In this document: one piece after another, positions 13,901-29,145 of the stretch | Layout of the letters: every line of letters begins with the position of its first letter | Numbering within the stretch: the first letter of the stretch is position 1 | Assembly (NCBI RefSeq): GCF_050948175.1 | Contig: NW_027490120.1 | Location: 620,001-684,000 of the forward strand | DNA from: Xylocopa sonorina | Lineage: Eukaryota; Arthropoda; Insecta; Hymenoptera; Apidae | DNA length: 64,000 bases | Reading direction: 5' to 3' | Notes under the pieces: generated by a model | The model's database searches: none | The model's input: the letters and a program-made list of their open reading frames with translations, nothing else | Told to the model about the DNA's origin: nothing | Program-made: the position numbers and the translations under genes

Positions 13901-14373
13901 TAGACATCTGCAAACGCTATTTCCTAGCATGGAAGTGTCGCATTTACACTCTTTTGAAGTGAATACGAGGTATACATGACACTTGGCAATGAATATTAGA
14001 TCCTATCATGAAACATAGAAATGAGATGCGATATCTCGTATTAAGAAGCGTTAGAACACTTTTGCTACGATACGTAGACATCAGCAAACGATATTTCCTA
14101 GCATGGTAGTGTCGCATTTGCATTCTTTTGAAGTGAATACGAGGTATACATGACACTCCAAATGATTATTATATCTTATTACGAAACATAGAAGTGAGAT
14201 TCGATGTCGCGTTTTAAGAAGCATTAAAACTCTATTGCTTCGATACGTAGACGTCTGCAAACGCTACTTCCTAGCAAGGAAGTTCCGCATTTACATTCTT
14301 TTGCAGTGAATATGAGGTATACATGACAATTCGCAATGAATATTATATCTTATCATGAGACATAGAAATAAGA
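7981..14373 (-). repeat. long higher-order repeat, copy 1 (6393 bp)
   Basis: A block of about 37 individually distinguishable monomers whose order is repeated in the next 6.2 kb. Marker monomers include a 67-bp truncated copy (10051-10117), an ~81-bp copy near 11868-11949, and one with a ~22-bp internal deletion near 12825. Aligned with copy 2, the offset is 6393 at the start and 6219 from about 8740 on, so copy 1 has exactly one more 174-bp monomer (about 8565-8738). Other differences are scattered single bases, for example GATGAATACATG near 10769 against GAGGAATACATG in the later copies. Confidence 0.95.
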
Positions 14374-17300
14374 TGCGATATCGCATTTTGATAAGCATTA
14401 GAAATCTATTTCTACGATACGTAGACATCTGCAAACGCTATTTAATAGCAAGGATGTGTCGCATTTACATTATCTTGAAGTGAAAACGAGGTATACATGA
14501 CATTTCGCAACGAATATTACATCTTATCATGAAACATAGAAATGAGATGCGATATCCCGTTTTAAGAAGCATTGGAACTCTATTGCTTCGAGACGTAGAC
14601 ATCTGGAAACGCTACTTCCTAGCAAAGAAGTGTCGCATTTACATTCTTTTGAAGTGAATACGAGTTACACATGACACTTCGCAATGAATAATGTATCTTA
14701 TCATGAAACATTGAAGGGGAATGCGATATCGCGTTTGAAGAAGCGTTAGAACCCTATTGCTACGATACGTAGACTTCTGCAAACGCTATTTCCTAGGAAG
14801 AAAGTGTCGCATTTACATTCCTCTGAAGTGAATACGAGGTATACATGTCGCTTCGGAATGAGTACTGTATCTTATCATGAATCATAGAAATGAGATGCGA
14901 TATCGCGATTAAGCAGCATTAGAAATCTATTGCTTCGATACCTAGACATCTGCAAACGCTATTTCCTAGCAAGGAAGTGTCGCATTTACATTCTTTTGAA
15001 GTGAATGCGAGGTATACATGACACTTCGCAATGAATATTGTATCTTATCATGAAACATAGAAATGAGATGCGATATCGCGTTTTAAGATGAATTAGAACT
15101 CTATTGCTACGGTACATAGACATCTGCAAACGCTATTTCCTAGAGAGGAAGTGACGCATTATCATTCTTTTCAAGTGTGTACGAAGTATACATAACACTC
15201 CACAATGAATATTATATCTTATCTTGAAGCATAGAAATGAAATGCGATATCGCCTTTTGAGAAGCATTAGAACTCTAATGATACGATACATAGACATCTG
15301 CAAACGCGATTTCCTCGCAGGGAAGTGACGCATTATCATTCTTTTAAAGTGAATACGAGGTATCCATGACACTTCGCAATTAATATTATATCTTATCATG
15401 AAACATAGAAATGAGATGCGATATCGCGTTTGGAGTAGCATTATAACTCCATTGCTACGATACGTAGACTTCTGCAAACGCAATTTCCTGGGAAGGAAGT
15501 GTCGCATTTACATTCTTTTGAAGTGAATACGAGGTATACATGTAACTTCGCAATGAATATTATATCTTATCATGAAACATAGAAATGAAATACGATATCG
15601 CGTTTTGAGAAGCATTAGAACTCTATTGCTACTATACGTAGACTTCTGCAAACGCTATTTCCTAGCAAGGAAGTGTCGCATTTACTTTCGTTCTTAGTGT
15701 ATGCGAGATATAAGTGACACTTCGCTATGAATATTATGTCTTATCATGAAATATAGGAATGAGATGCGATATCGCGATTTGGGAAGCATTAGAACTCTAC
15801 GGCTACGATGCGTAGACATCTGCAAACGCTATTTCCTAGCAAGGAAGTGTCGCATTTACATTCATTTCAAGTGTATGCGAGGTATAAGTGACATTTCGCA
15901 ATGAATATTATATCTTATCATGAAACATAGAAATGAGATGCGATGTCGCGTTTTAAGAAGCGTTAGAAGTCTATTTCTACGATACGTGGACATCTGCAAA
16001 CGCTATATCCTAGCAATGAAGTGTCGCATTTACATTCATTTGAAGTGAATACGAGGTATACATGTAACTTCGCAATGAATATTATATCTTATCATGAAAC
16101 ATAGAAATGAGATGCGATATCGCGTTTTGAGAAGCATTAGAACTCTATTGCTACGGTACGTAGACATCTGCAGACGTTATTTATTAGCAGGGAAGTGTCG
16201 CACTTACATACTTTTGAAGTGAATACGAGGTATACATGACACTTCGCATTGAATATTATATCTTATCATGAAACATAGAAATGAGATGCGGAATCGCGTT
16301 CTAAGAAGCATTAGAACTCTATTGTTTCGATATCATGAAACATAGAAATGTGATGCGGTTTCCCGTTTTAAGAAGCATTAGAACTCTATTAGTTCGATAC
16401 GTCGACATCTGCAACCGCTATTTCCTAGCAATGAAGTGCCGCATTTACAATCTTTTGAAATGCATATGAGGTATACGTAACTCTTCGCAATGAAAATTAT
16501 ATCTTATCGTGAAGCATAGAAATGAGATGCGATATCGCGTTTTAAGTAGCATTATATCTCTGTTGCTACGATACGTAGACATCTGCAAACGCTATTTCCT
16601 AGCAAGGAAATGTCGCATTTACAGTCCTTTGAAGTGAATACGAGGTATACATAACACTCCACAATGAATATTGTACCTTATAGCGAAACATAGAAATGAA
16701 ATGCGATATCGCGATTTAAGAAGCATTAGAACTCTATTGCTGCGATACGTAGATATCGGCAAACGATATTTCCTAGGAAGGAACTGCCGCATTTACATTT
16801 ATTTGAAGTGTATGCGATGTATAAGTGACACTTCGCAATGAATATTATATCTTATCATGAAACATAGAAACGAGTTGCGATATCATGTTTTAAGAAACAT
16901 TAGAACTCTGTTGCTACGATACGTAGACATCTGCAAACGCTATTTCCTAGCAAGGAAGTGTCACATTTGCATTCCTTTGAAGTGAATACGAGGAATACAT
17001 GACACTTCGCAGTGAATATTATATCTTATCATGGAACAGAGAAATGAGATGCGGTATCCCGTTATAAGAAGCATTAGAAATCTATGGCTTCGATGCGTAG
17101 ACATCTGCAAACGCTATTTCCTAGCAAGGAAGTGTCGCATTTACAATCCTTTGAAGTGAATACGAGGAACTCATGACACTTCGCAATGGATATTATATCT
17201 TATCATGAAACATAGAAATGTGATGCGGTGTCCCGTTCTAAGAAGCATTAGAACTCTATTGCTTCGATACGTAGACATCTGCAAACGCTATTTCCTAGCA

Positions 17301-20300
17301 AGGAACTGCAGCATTTACATTCATTTGAAGTCTATGCGAGGTATAAGTGACACTTCGCAATGAACATTATATCTTTTCATGAAACATAGAAATGATATGC
17401 GATAGGGCGTTATAAGAAGCATTAGAACTGCATTGCTTCGATACGTAGACATCAGCAAACGCTATTTCCTAGCAAGGAAGTGTCGCATTTACATACCTTT
17501 GAGGTGAGTACGAGGTATACATAACACTCCACAATGAATATTATATCTTATCATGAAACATAGAAATGAGATGCGATATCGCGATTTAAGAAGCATTATA
17601 ACTCTATTGCTGCGATACATAGACATCTGCAAACGATATTTTATAGCAAGGAAGTGTCGCATTTACATTCTTTTGTAGTGAGTACGAGGTATACATAACA
17701 CTTCGCAATAAATATTACATCTTATCATGAAGCATAGTAATGAGATGCGATATTGCGTTCTAAGAAGGATTAGAACTCTAATGCTACGATACGTAGATAT
17801 CTGCAAACTCTACTTCCCAGCACGGATGTGTCGCATTTACATTCTATTGTAGTGAATACGTGGTATACATAACACTGCACTATGAATATTATATCTTATC
17901 ATAAAGCATAGAAATGAGATGCGATATCGCGTCTTAAGGAGCAACAGAACTCTGTTGCTTCGATACGTAGACATCTAGAAACGCTATTTCCTAGCAAGAA
18001 AGTTTAGCATTTTCCTTCATTTCAAGTATATGCGAGGTACACATGACACTTCGCACTTAATATTATATCTTATCATGAACATAGAAATGAGATGGGATAT
18101 CGCGATTTAGGAAGCATCAGAACTCTATTGTTTCGATACGTAGACAACTGCAAACGCTACTTATCATGAAAGATAGAAATGAGATGCGATATCGCGATTT
18201 GAGAACCATTAGAACTCTATTGCTACGATACGTAGACATCTGCAAACGCAACTTCCTAGCATGGAAGCGTCGCATTTACATTCCTTTGATGTGAATACTA
18301 GGTGTACATGACACTTCGTAATGAATGTAATATCTCATCATGAAACATAGAAATGAGGTGCGATACCTTGAGTTTATGAAGATTTGGAACTCTGTTGCTA
18401 CGATACGTAGACATCCCGAAACGGTATTTCCAAGCAAGGAAGTGTCGCAATTACATTCTTTTGAAGTGAATACGAGGTATTCATGATACTATGCAATGAA
18501 TATTATATCCTATCATGAAACATAGAAATGTGATGGGATATCGCGTTTTAAGACGCATTAGAACTCTATTGCTACGATACGTAGACATCTGCAAGCGCTA
18601 TTTCCTAGTAATGAAGCATCGCAGTTACATTCTTTTGCGGTGAATACGACGTATACATGACACTTCGCAATGAATATTATATCTTAACGTGAAACATTGA
18701 AATGAGATACGATATCCCGTTTTAAGAAGCATTAGAACCCTATTGCTACGATACGTAGATATCTGGAAACGCTATTTCCTAGCAAGGAAGAGTCGCATTT
18801 ACATTCTTTTGAAGTGAATACGAGGTATACATAGCAATCCACAATGAATATTATATCTTATCATGAAACATAGAAATGAGATGCGATCTCGCGATTGAAA
18901 ACGCATTAGAACTCTATTGCTACGATACGTGGACAACCGCAAACGCTATTTAATGGCAAGGAAGTGTCCCATTTACATTACTTTGAATACGAGGAATACA
19001 AAACATTCAACAATGAATATTATACCTTATCTCGAAACACAGAAATGAGCATTAGAACTCTATTGCTTCGGTACGTAGGCATCTACAAATGCTATTTAAT
19101 AGCAAGGAAGTGTCGCACTTTCATTTTTATGAAGTGAATACGAGGTATACATAACACTCCACAATGTATGTTATATCTTATCACGAAACATAGAAATGAG
19201 ATGCGATATCGCGATTTAAGAAGCATTAGAACTCTATTGCTTCGAAACGGAGACATCTGCAAACCCTTGGTCCTAGCAAGGATGTGTCGCATTTACATTC
19301 TTTTGAAGAGAATGCGAGGTATACATAACACTCCATAATGAATATTATATCTTATCATGAAACATAGAAATGAGATGCGATATCGCGTTTTAAGAAGCAT
19401 TTGAACCCTATTGCTTCGATAAGTAGACATTTGGAAACGTAATTTCCTAGAAAGGAAGAGTCGCATTTACATTCATTTGAAGTGTAGACGAGGAATACTT
19501 AACCCTTCGCAATGAATATTATATCTTATAATGAGACATAATAATGAGATGCGATATCGCGTTTTGAGAAGCATTAGACCTCTATTGCTACGATACGTAG
19601 ACATATGGAAACGCTACTTCCTTGAAAGTAATTGTCGCATTTACACTCATTTAAAGTGAATACGAGGTATACATGACACTTCGCATTGAATATTATGTCT
19701 TATCATGAAACATAGAAATGAGATGAGATATCTCGTTTTGTGAAGCATTAGTATTCTATTGATACGATACGGAGACATCTGCAAACGCTATTTCCTAGCA
19801 AGGAAGTGTCGCATTTACATTCTCTTGAAGTGAATACGAGGTATACATAACCCTTCGCAATGAATATTATATCTTATCATGAAACATAGAAATGACATGC
19901 GATATCGCGATTTAAGAAGCATTAGAACCCTATTGCTTCGATACCTGGACATCTGGAAAGGCTATTTCTTAGAAAGGAAGTGTCGCATTGACATTCTTTT
20001 GAAGTGAATACGAGGAATACATGACACTTCGCAATGAATATTATATCTTATCATGACACGTAGAAATGAGATAAGACATCTCGTTTTAAGAAGCAATAGA
20101 ACTGTATTGCTTCGATACGTAGACATCTGCAAACGCTATTTCCTAGCATGGAAGTGTCGCATTTACACTCTTTTGAAGTGAATACGAGGTATACATGACA
20201 CTTGGCAATGAATATTAGATCCTATCATGAAACATAGAAATGAGATGCGATATCTCGTATTAAGAAGCGTTAGAACACTTTTGCTACGATACGTAGACAT

Positions 20301-20592
20301 CAGCAAACGATATTTCCTAGCATGGTAGTGTCGCATTTGCATTCTTTTGAAGTGAATACGAGGTATACATGACACTCCAAATGATTATTATATCTTATTA
20401 CGAAACATAGAAGTGAGATTCGATGTCGCGTTTTAAGAAGCATTAAAACTCTATTGCTTCGATACGTAGACGTCTGCAAACGCTACTTCCTAGCAAGGAA
20501 GTTCCGCATTTACATTCTTTTGCAGTGAATATGAGGTATACATGACAATTCGCAATGAATATTATATCTTATCATGAGACATAGAAATAAGA
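14374..20592 (-). repeat. long higher-order repeat, copy 2 (6219 bp)
   Basis: Near-identical to copy 1 in monomer order. It lacks one monomer: at about 14953-14963 the sequence passes from the equivalent of 8560 straight to the equivalent of 8735, as expected for unequal exchange in register. It shares single-base states with copy 3 that copy 1 lacks (GAGGAATACATG near 16986; AATGACATGCG near 19893), so copies 2 and 3 are each other's closest relatives. No coding signal beyond the satellite frames. Confidence 0.95.
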
Positions 20593-23500
20593 TGCGATAT
20601 CGCATTTTGATAAGCATTAGAAATCTATTTCTACGATACGTAGACATCTGCAAACGCTATTTAATAGCAAGGATGTGTCGCATTTACATCATCTTGAAGT
20701 GAAAACGAGGTATACATGACATTTCGCAACGAATATTACATCTTATCATGAAACATAGAAATGAGATGCGATACCTTGAGTTTATGAAGATTTGGAACTC
20801 TGTTGCTACGATACGTAGACATCCCGAAACGGTATTTCCAAGCAAGGAAGTGTCGCAATTACATTCTTTTGAAGTGAATACGAGGTATTCATGATACTAT
20901 GCAATGAATATTATATCCTATCATGAAACATAGAAATGTGATGGGATATCGCGTTTTAAGACGCATTAGAACTCTATTGCTACGATACGTAGACATCTGC
21001 AAGCGCTATTTCCTAGTAATGAAGCATCGCAGTTACATTCTTTTGCGGTGAATACGACGTATACATGACACTTCGCAATGAATATTATATCTTAACGTGA
21101 AACATTGAAATGAGATACGATATCCCGTTTTAAGAAGCATTAGAACCCTATTGCTACGATACGTAGATATCTGGAAACGCTATTTCCTAGCAAGGAAGTG
21201 TCGCATTTACATTCTTTTGAAGTGAATGCGAGGTATACATGACACTTCGCAATGAATATTGTATCTTATCATGAAACATAGAAATGAGATGCGATATCGC
21301 GTTTTAAGATGAATTAGAACTCTATTGCTACGGTACATAGACATCTGCAAACGCTATTTCCTAGAGAGGAAGTGACGCATTATCATTCTTTTCAAGTGTG
21401 TACGAAGTATACATAACACTCCACAATGAATATTATATCTTATCTTGAAGCATAGAAATGAAATGCGATATCGCGTTTTGAGAAGCATTAGAACTCTAAT
21501 GATACGATACATAGACATCTGCAAACGCGATTTCCTCGCAGGGAAGTGACGCATTATCATTCTTTTAAAGTGAATACGAGGTATCCATGACACTTCGCAA
21601 TTAATATTATATCTTATCATGAAACATAGAAATGAGATGCGATATCGCGTTTGGAGTAGCATTATAACTCCATTGCTACGATACGTAGACTTCTGCAAAC
21701 GCAATTTCCTGGGAAGGAAGTGTCGCATTTACATTCTTTTGAAGTGAATACGAGGTATACATGTAACTTCGCAATGAATATTATATCTTATCATGAAACA
21801 TAGAAATGAAATACGATATCGCGTTTTGAGAAGCATTAGAACTCTATTGCTACTATACGTAGACTTCTGCAAACGCTATTTCCTAGCAAGGAAGTGTCGC
21901 ATTTACTTTCGTTCTTAGTGTATGCGAGATATAAGTGACACTTCGCTATGAATATTATGTCTTATCATGAAATATAGGAATGAGATGCGATATCGCGATT
22001 TGGGAAGCATTAGAACTCTACGGCTACGATGCGTAGACATCTGCAAACGCTATTTCCTAGCAAGGAAGTGTCGCATTTACATTCATTTCAAGTGTATGCG
22101 AGGTATAAGTGACATTTCGCAATGAATATTATATCTTATCATGAAACATAGAAATGAGATGCGGAATCGCGTTCTAAGAAGCATTAGAACTCTATTGTTT
22201 CGATATCATGAAACATAGAAATGTGATGCGGTTTCCCGTTTTAAGAAGCATTAGAACTCTATTAGTTCGATACGTCGACATCTGCAACCGCTATTTCCTA
22301 GCAATGAAGTGCCGCATTTACAATCTTTTGAAATGCATATGAGGTATACGTAACTCTTCGCAATGAAAATTATATCTTATCGTGAAGCATAGAAATGAGA
22401 TGCGATATCGCGTTTTAAGTAGCATTATATCTCTGTTGCTACGATACGTAGACATCTGCAAACGCTATTTCCTAGCAAGGAAATGTCGCATTTACAGTCC
22501 TTTGAAGTGAATACGAGGTATACATAACACTCCACAATGAATATTGTACCTTATAGCGAAACATAGAAATGAAATGCGATATCGCGATTTAAGAAGCATT
22601 AGAACTCTATTGCTGCGATACGTAGATATCGGCAAACGATATTTCCTAGGAAGGAACTGCCGCATTTACATTTATTTGAAGTGTATGCGATGTATAAGTG
22701 ACACTTCGCAATGAATATTATATCTTATCATGAAACATAGAAACGAGTTGCGATATCATGTTTTAAGAAACATTAGAACTCTGTTGCTACGATACGTAGA
22801 CATCTGCAAACGCTATTTCCTAGCAAGGAAGTGTCACATTTGCATTCCTTTGAAGTGAATACGAGGAATACATGACACTTCGCAGTGAATATTATATCTT
22901 ATCATGGAACAGAGAAATGAGATGCGGTATCCCGTTATGAGAAGCATTAGAAATCTATGGCTTCGATGCGTAGACATCTGCAAACGCTATTTCCTAGCAA
23001 GGAAGTGTCGCATTTACAATCCTTTGAAGTGAATACGAGGAACTCATGACACTTCGCAATGGATATTATATCTTATCATGAAACATAGAAATGTGATGCG
23101 GTGTCCCGTTCTAAGAAGCATTAGAACTCTATTGCTTCGATACGTAGACATCTGCAAACGCTATTTCCTAGCAAGGAACTGCAGCATTTACATTCATTTG
23201 AAGTCTATGCGAGGTATAAGTGACACTTCGCAATGAACATTATATCTTTTCATGAAACATAGAAATGATATGCGATAGGGCGTTATAAGAAGCATTAGAA
23301 CTGCATTGCTTCGATACGTAGACATCAGCAAACGCTATTTCCTAGCAAGGAAGTGTCGCATTTACATACCTTTGAGGTAAGTACGAGGTATACATAACAC
23401 TCCACAATGAATATTATATCTTATCATGAAACATAGAAATGAGATGCGATATCGCGATTTAAGAAGCATTATAACTCTATTGCTGCGATACATAGACATC

Positions 23501-26465
23501 TGCAAACGATATTTTATAGCAAGGAAGTGTCGCATTTACATTCTTTTGTAGTGAGTACGAGGTATACATAACACTTCGCAATAAATATTACATCTTATCA
23601 TGAAGCATAGTAATGAGATGCGATATTGCGTTCTAAGAAGGATTAGAACTCTAATGCTACGATACGTAGATATCTGCAAACTCTACTTCCCAGCACGGAT
23701 GTGTCGCATTTACATTCTATTGTAGTGAATACGTGGTATACATAACACTGCACTATGAATATTATATCTTATCATAAAGCATAGAAATGAGATGCGATAT
23801 CGCGTCTTAAGGAGCAACAGAACTCTGTTGCTTCGATACGTAGACATCTAGAAACGCTATTTCCTAGCAAGAAAGTTTAGCATTTTCCTTCATTTCAAGT
23901 ATATGCGAGGTACACATGACACTTCGCACTTAATATTATATCTTATCATGAACATAGAAATGAGATGGGATATCGCGATTTAGGAAGCATCAGAACTCTA
24001 TTGTTTCGATACGTAGACAACTGCAAACGCTACTTATCATGAAAGATAGAAATGAGATGCGATATCGCGATTTGAGAACCATTAGAACTCTATTGCTACG
24101 ATACGTAGACATCTGCAAACGCAACTTCCTAGCATGGAAGCGTCGCATTTACATTCCTTTGATGTGAATACTAGGTGTACATGACACTTCGTAATGAATG
24201 TAATATCTCATCATGAAACATAGAAATGAGGTGCGATACCTTGAGTTTATGAAGATTTGGAACTCTGTTGCTACGATACGTAGACATCCCGAAACGGTAT
24301 TTCCAAGCAAGGAAGTGTCGCAATTACATTCTTTTGAAGTGAATACGAGGTATTCATGATACTATGCGATGAATATTATATCCTATCATGAAACATAGAA
24401 ATGTGATGGGATATCGCGTTTTAAGACGCATTAGAACTCTATTGCTACGATACGTAGACATCTGCAAGCGCTATTTCCTAGTAATGAAGCATCGGAGTTA
24501 CATTCTTTTGCGGTGAATACGACGTATACATGACACTTCGCAATGAATATTATATCTTAACGTGAAACATTGAAATGAGATACGATATCCCGTTTTAAGA
24601 AGCATTAGAACCCTATTGCTACGATACGTAGATATCTGGAAACGCTATTTCCTAGCAAGGAAGAGTCGCATTTACATTCTTTTGAAGTGAATACGAGGTA
24701 TACATAGCAATCCACAATGAATATTATATCTTATCATGAAACATAGAAATGAGATGCGATCTCGCGATTGAAAACGCATTAGAACTCTATTGCTACGATA
24801 CGTGGACAACCGCAAACGCTATTTAGTGGCAAGGAAGTGTCCCATTTACATTACTTTGAATACGAGGAATACAAAACATTCAACAATGAATATTATACCT
24901 TATCTCGAAACACAGAAATGAGCATTAGAACTCTATTGCTTCGGTACGTAGGCATCTACAAATGCTATTTAATAGCAAGGAAGTGTCGCACTTTCATTTT
25001 TATGAAGTGAATACGAGGTATACATAACACTCCACAATGTATGTTATATCTTATCACGAAACATAGAAATGAGATGCGATATCGCGATTTAAGAAGCATT
25101 AGAACTCTATTGCTTCGAAACGGAGACATCTGCAAACCCTTGGTCCTAGCAAGGAAGTGTCGCATTTACATTCTTTTGAAGAGAATGCGAGGTATACATA
25201 ACACTCCATAATGAATATTATATCTTATCATGAAACATAGAAATGAGATGCGATATCGCGTTTTAAGAAGCATTTGAACTCTATTGCTTCGATAAGTAGA
25301 CATTTGGAAACGTAATTTCCTAGAAAGGAAGAGTCGCATTTACATTCATTTGAAGTGTAGACGAGGAATACTTAACCCTTCGCAATGAATATTATATCTT
25401 ATAATGAGACATAATAATGAGATGCGATATCGCGTTTTGAGAGGCATTAGACCTCTATTGCTACGATACGTAGACATATGGAAACGCTACTTCCTTGAAA
25501 GTAATTGTCGCATTTACACTCATTTAAAGTGAATACGAGGTATACATGACACTTCGCATTGAATATTATGTCTTATCATGAAACATAGAAATGAGATGAG
25601 ATATCTCGTTTTGTGAAGCATTAGTATTCTATTGATACGATACGGAGACATCTGCAAACGCTATTTCCTAGCAAGGAAGTGTCGCATTTACATTCTCTTG
25701 AAGTGAATACGAGGTATACATAACCCTTCGCAATGAATATTATATCTTATCATGAAACATAGAAATGACATGCGATATCGCGATTTAAGAAGCATTAGAA
25801 CCCTATTGCTTCGATACCTGGACATCTGGAAAGGCTATTTCTTAGAAAGGAAGTGTCGCATTGACATTCTTTTGAAGTGAATACGAGGAATACATGACAC
25901 TTCGCAATGAATATTATATCTTATCATGACACGTAGGAATGAGATAAGACATCTCGTTTTAAGAAGCAATAGAACTGTATTGCTTCGATACGTAGACATC
26001 TGCAAACGCTATTTCCTAGCATGGAAGTGTCGCATTTACACTCTTTTGAAGTGAATACGAGGTATACATGACACTTGGCAATGAATATTAGATCCTATCA
26101 TGAAACATAGAAATGAGATGCGATATCTCGTATTAAGAAGCGTTAGAACACTTTTGCTACGATACGTAGACATCAGCAAACGATATTTCCTAGCATGGTA
26201 GTGTCGCATTTGCATTCTTTTGAAGTGAATACGAGGTATACATGACACTCCAAATGATTATTATATCTTATTACGAAACATAGAAGTGAGATTCGATGTC
26301 GCGTTTTAAGAAGCATTAAAACTCTATTGCTTCGATACGTAGACGTCTGCAAACGCTACTTCCTAGCAAGGAAGTTCCGCATTTACATTCTTTTGCAGTG
26401 AATATGAGGTATACATGACAATTCGCAATGAATATTATATCTTATCATGAGACATAGAAATAAGA
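20593..26465 (-). repeat. long higher-order repeat, copy 3 (about 5873 bp, mosaic)
   Basis: The copy starts in register with copy 2 (offset 6219). From about 20773 to 21198 it carries sequence matching the late part of the unit (18365-18790 in copy 2) instead of the expected early part. It then returns to the early part with offset 6221. Near 22160 two monomers (348 bp, copy 2 coordinates about 15935-16283) are missing, giving offset 5873 to the end. Apart from these events the copies differ by isolated bases only. Confidence 0.93.
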
Positions 26466-26919
26466 TGCGATATCGCGTTTTAAGAAGCATTAGACCTATA
26501 TTGCTACGATACGTAGATATCTGCAAACGCTATTTCCTAGCAAGGAAGCGACGCATTCACATTCTTTTGAAGTGAATACGAGGTATACGTGACACACCAC
26601 ATCGAATATTATATCTTATTATGAAACATAGAAATGAGACGCGATATGGCGATTTAAGAAGTAGTAGATCTCTATTGCTTCGATACGTAGACATCTGCAA
26701 ACGCCATTTCCTAGCTAGGAAGTGTCGCATTTACATTCTTTTGAAGTGTAGACGAGATATACATAACACTGCACAATAAATATTATATCTTATCATGAAA
26801 CATAGAAATGAGATGCGATATCGCGACTTTAGAAGCATTAGAAATATATTGCTTCGATACGTAAACATCTGCAAACGCTATTTCCTAGCAAGGAAGTGTC
26901 GCATTTACATTCTTTTGAT
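24687..26919 (-). repeat. 2233-bp tandem duplication, unit 1
   Basis: This consists of the last ~1.78 kb of long copy 3 plus about 450 bp (three monomers, 26466-26919) not present at the ends of copies 1 and 2. It is repeated directly with an offset of exactly 2233 bp. It shares private changes with unit 2 (GAGGCATTAGACC near 25440; CACGTAGGAATGAG near 25930) that copies 1 and 2 lack. Confidence 0.93.
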
Positions 26920-29145
26920 GTGAATACGAGGTATACATAGCAATCCACAATGAATATTATATCTTATCATGAAACATAGAAATGAGATGCGATCTCGCGA
27001 TTGAAAACGCATTAGAACTCTATTGCTACGATACGTGGACAACCGCAAACGCTATTTAGTGGCAAGGAAGTGTCCCATTTACATTACTTTGAATACGAGG
27101 AATACAAAACATTCAACAATGAATATTATACCTTATCTCGAAACACAGAAATGAGCATTAGAACTCTATTGCTTCGGTACGTAGGCATCTACAAATGCTA
27201 TTTAATAGCAAGGAAGTGTCGCACTTTCATTTTTATGAAGTGAATACGAGGTATACATAACACTCCACAATGTATGTTATATCTTATCACGAAACATAGA
27301 AATGAGATGCGATATCGCGATTTAAGAAGCATTAGAACTCTATTGCTTCGAAACGGAGACATCTGCAAACCCTTGGTCCTAGCAAGGAAGTGTCGCATTT
27401 ACATTCTTTTGAAGAGAATGCGAGGTATACATAACACTCCATAATGAATATTATATCTTATCATGAAACATAGAAATGAGATGCGATATCGCGTTTTAAG
27501 AAGCATTTGAACTCTATTGCTTCGATAAGTAGACATTTGGAAACGTAATTTCCTAGAAAGGAAGAGTCGCATTTACATTCATTTGAAGTGTAGACGAGGA
27601 ATACTTAACCCTTCGCAATGAATATTATATCTTATAATGAGACATAATAATGAGATGCGATATCGCGTTTTGAGAGGCATTAGACCTCTATTGCTACGAT
27701 ACGTAGACATATGGAAACGCTACTTCCTTGAAAGTAATTGTCGCATTTACACTCATTTAAAGTGAATACGAGGTATACATGACACTTCGCATTGAATATT
27801 ATGTCTTATCATGAAACATAGAAATGAGATGAGATATCTCGTTTTGTGAAGCATTAGTATTCTATTGATACGATACGGAGACATCTGCAAACGCTATTTC
27901 CTAGCAAGGAAGTGTCGCATTTACATTCTCTTGAAGTGAATACGAGGTATACATAACCCTTCGCAATGAATATTATATCTTATCATGAAACATAGAAATG
28001 ACATGCGATATCGCGATTTAAGAAGCATTAGAACCCTATTGCTTCGATACCTGGACATCTGGAAAGGCTATTTCTTAGAAAGGAAGTGTCGCATTGACAT
28101 TCTTTTGAAGTGAATACGAGGAATACATGACACTTCGCAATGAATATTATATCTTATCATGACACGTAGGAATGAGATAAGACATCTCGTTTTAAGAAGC
28201 AATAGAACTGTATTGCTTCGATACGTAGACATCTGCAAACGCTATTTCCTAGCATGGAAGTGTCGCATTTACACTCTTTTGAAGTGAATACGAGGTATAC
28301 ATGACACTTGGCAATGAATATTAGATCCTATCATGAAACATAGAAATGAGATGCGATATCTCGTATTAAGAAGCGTTAGAACACTTTTGCTACGATACGT
28401 AGACATCAGCAAACGATATTTCCTAGCATGGTAGTGTCGCATTTGCATTCTTTTGAAGTGAATACGAGGTATACATGACACTCCAAATGATTATTATATC
28501 TTATTACGAAACATAGAAGTGAGATTCGATGTCGCGTTTTAAGAAGCATTAAAACTCTATTGCTTCGATACGTAGACGTCTGCAAACGCTACTTCCTAGC
28601 AAGGAAGTTCCGCATTTACATTCTTTTGCAGTGAATATGAGGTATACATGACAATTCGCAATGAATATTATATCTTATCATGAGACATAGAAATAAGATG
28701 CGATATCGCGTTTTAAGAAGCATTAGACCTATATTGCTACGATACGTAGATATCTGCAAACGCTATTTCCTAGCAAGGAAGCGACGCATTCACATTCTTT
28801 TGAAGTGAATACGAGGTATACGTGACACACCACATCGAATATTATATCTTATTATGAAACATAGAAATGAGACGCGATATGGCGATTTAAGAAGTAGTAG
28901 ATCTCTATTGCTTCGATACGTAGACATCTGCAAACGCCATTTCCTAGCTAGGAAGTGTCGCATTTACATTCTTTTGAAGTGTAGACGAGATATACATAAC
29001 ACTGCACAATAAATATTATATCTTATCATGAAACATAGAAATGAGATGCGATATCGCGACTTTAGAAGCATTAGAAATATATTGCTTCGATACGTAAACA
29101 TCTGCAAACGCTATTTCCTAGCAAGGAAGTGTCGCATTTACATTG
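26920..29145 (-). repeat. 2233-bp tandem duplication, unit 2
   Basis: Virtually identical to 24687-26919, including its private variants, so this is the most recent large duplication in the window. The match begins inside the monomer landmark ATTCTTTTGAWGTG and ends near 29145, where GTTTTGAAGTGAAAGCGAGG replaces the sequence seen at the end of unit 1. The unit is 13 monomers less a ~29-bp net deletion carried by the shortened monomers. Confidence 0.93.
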
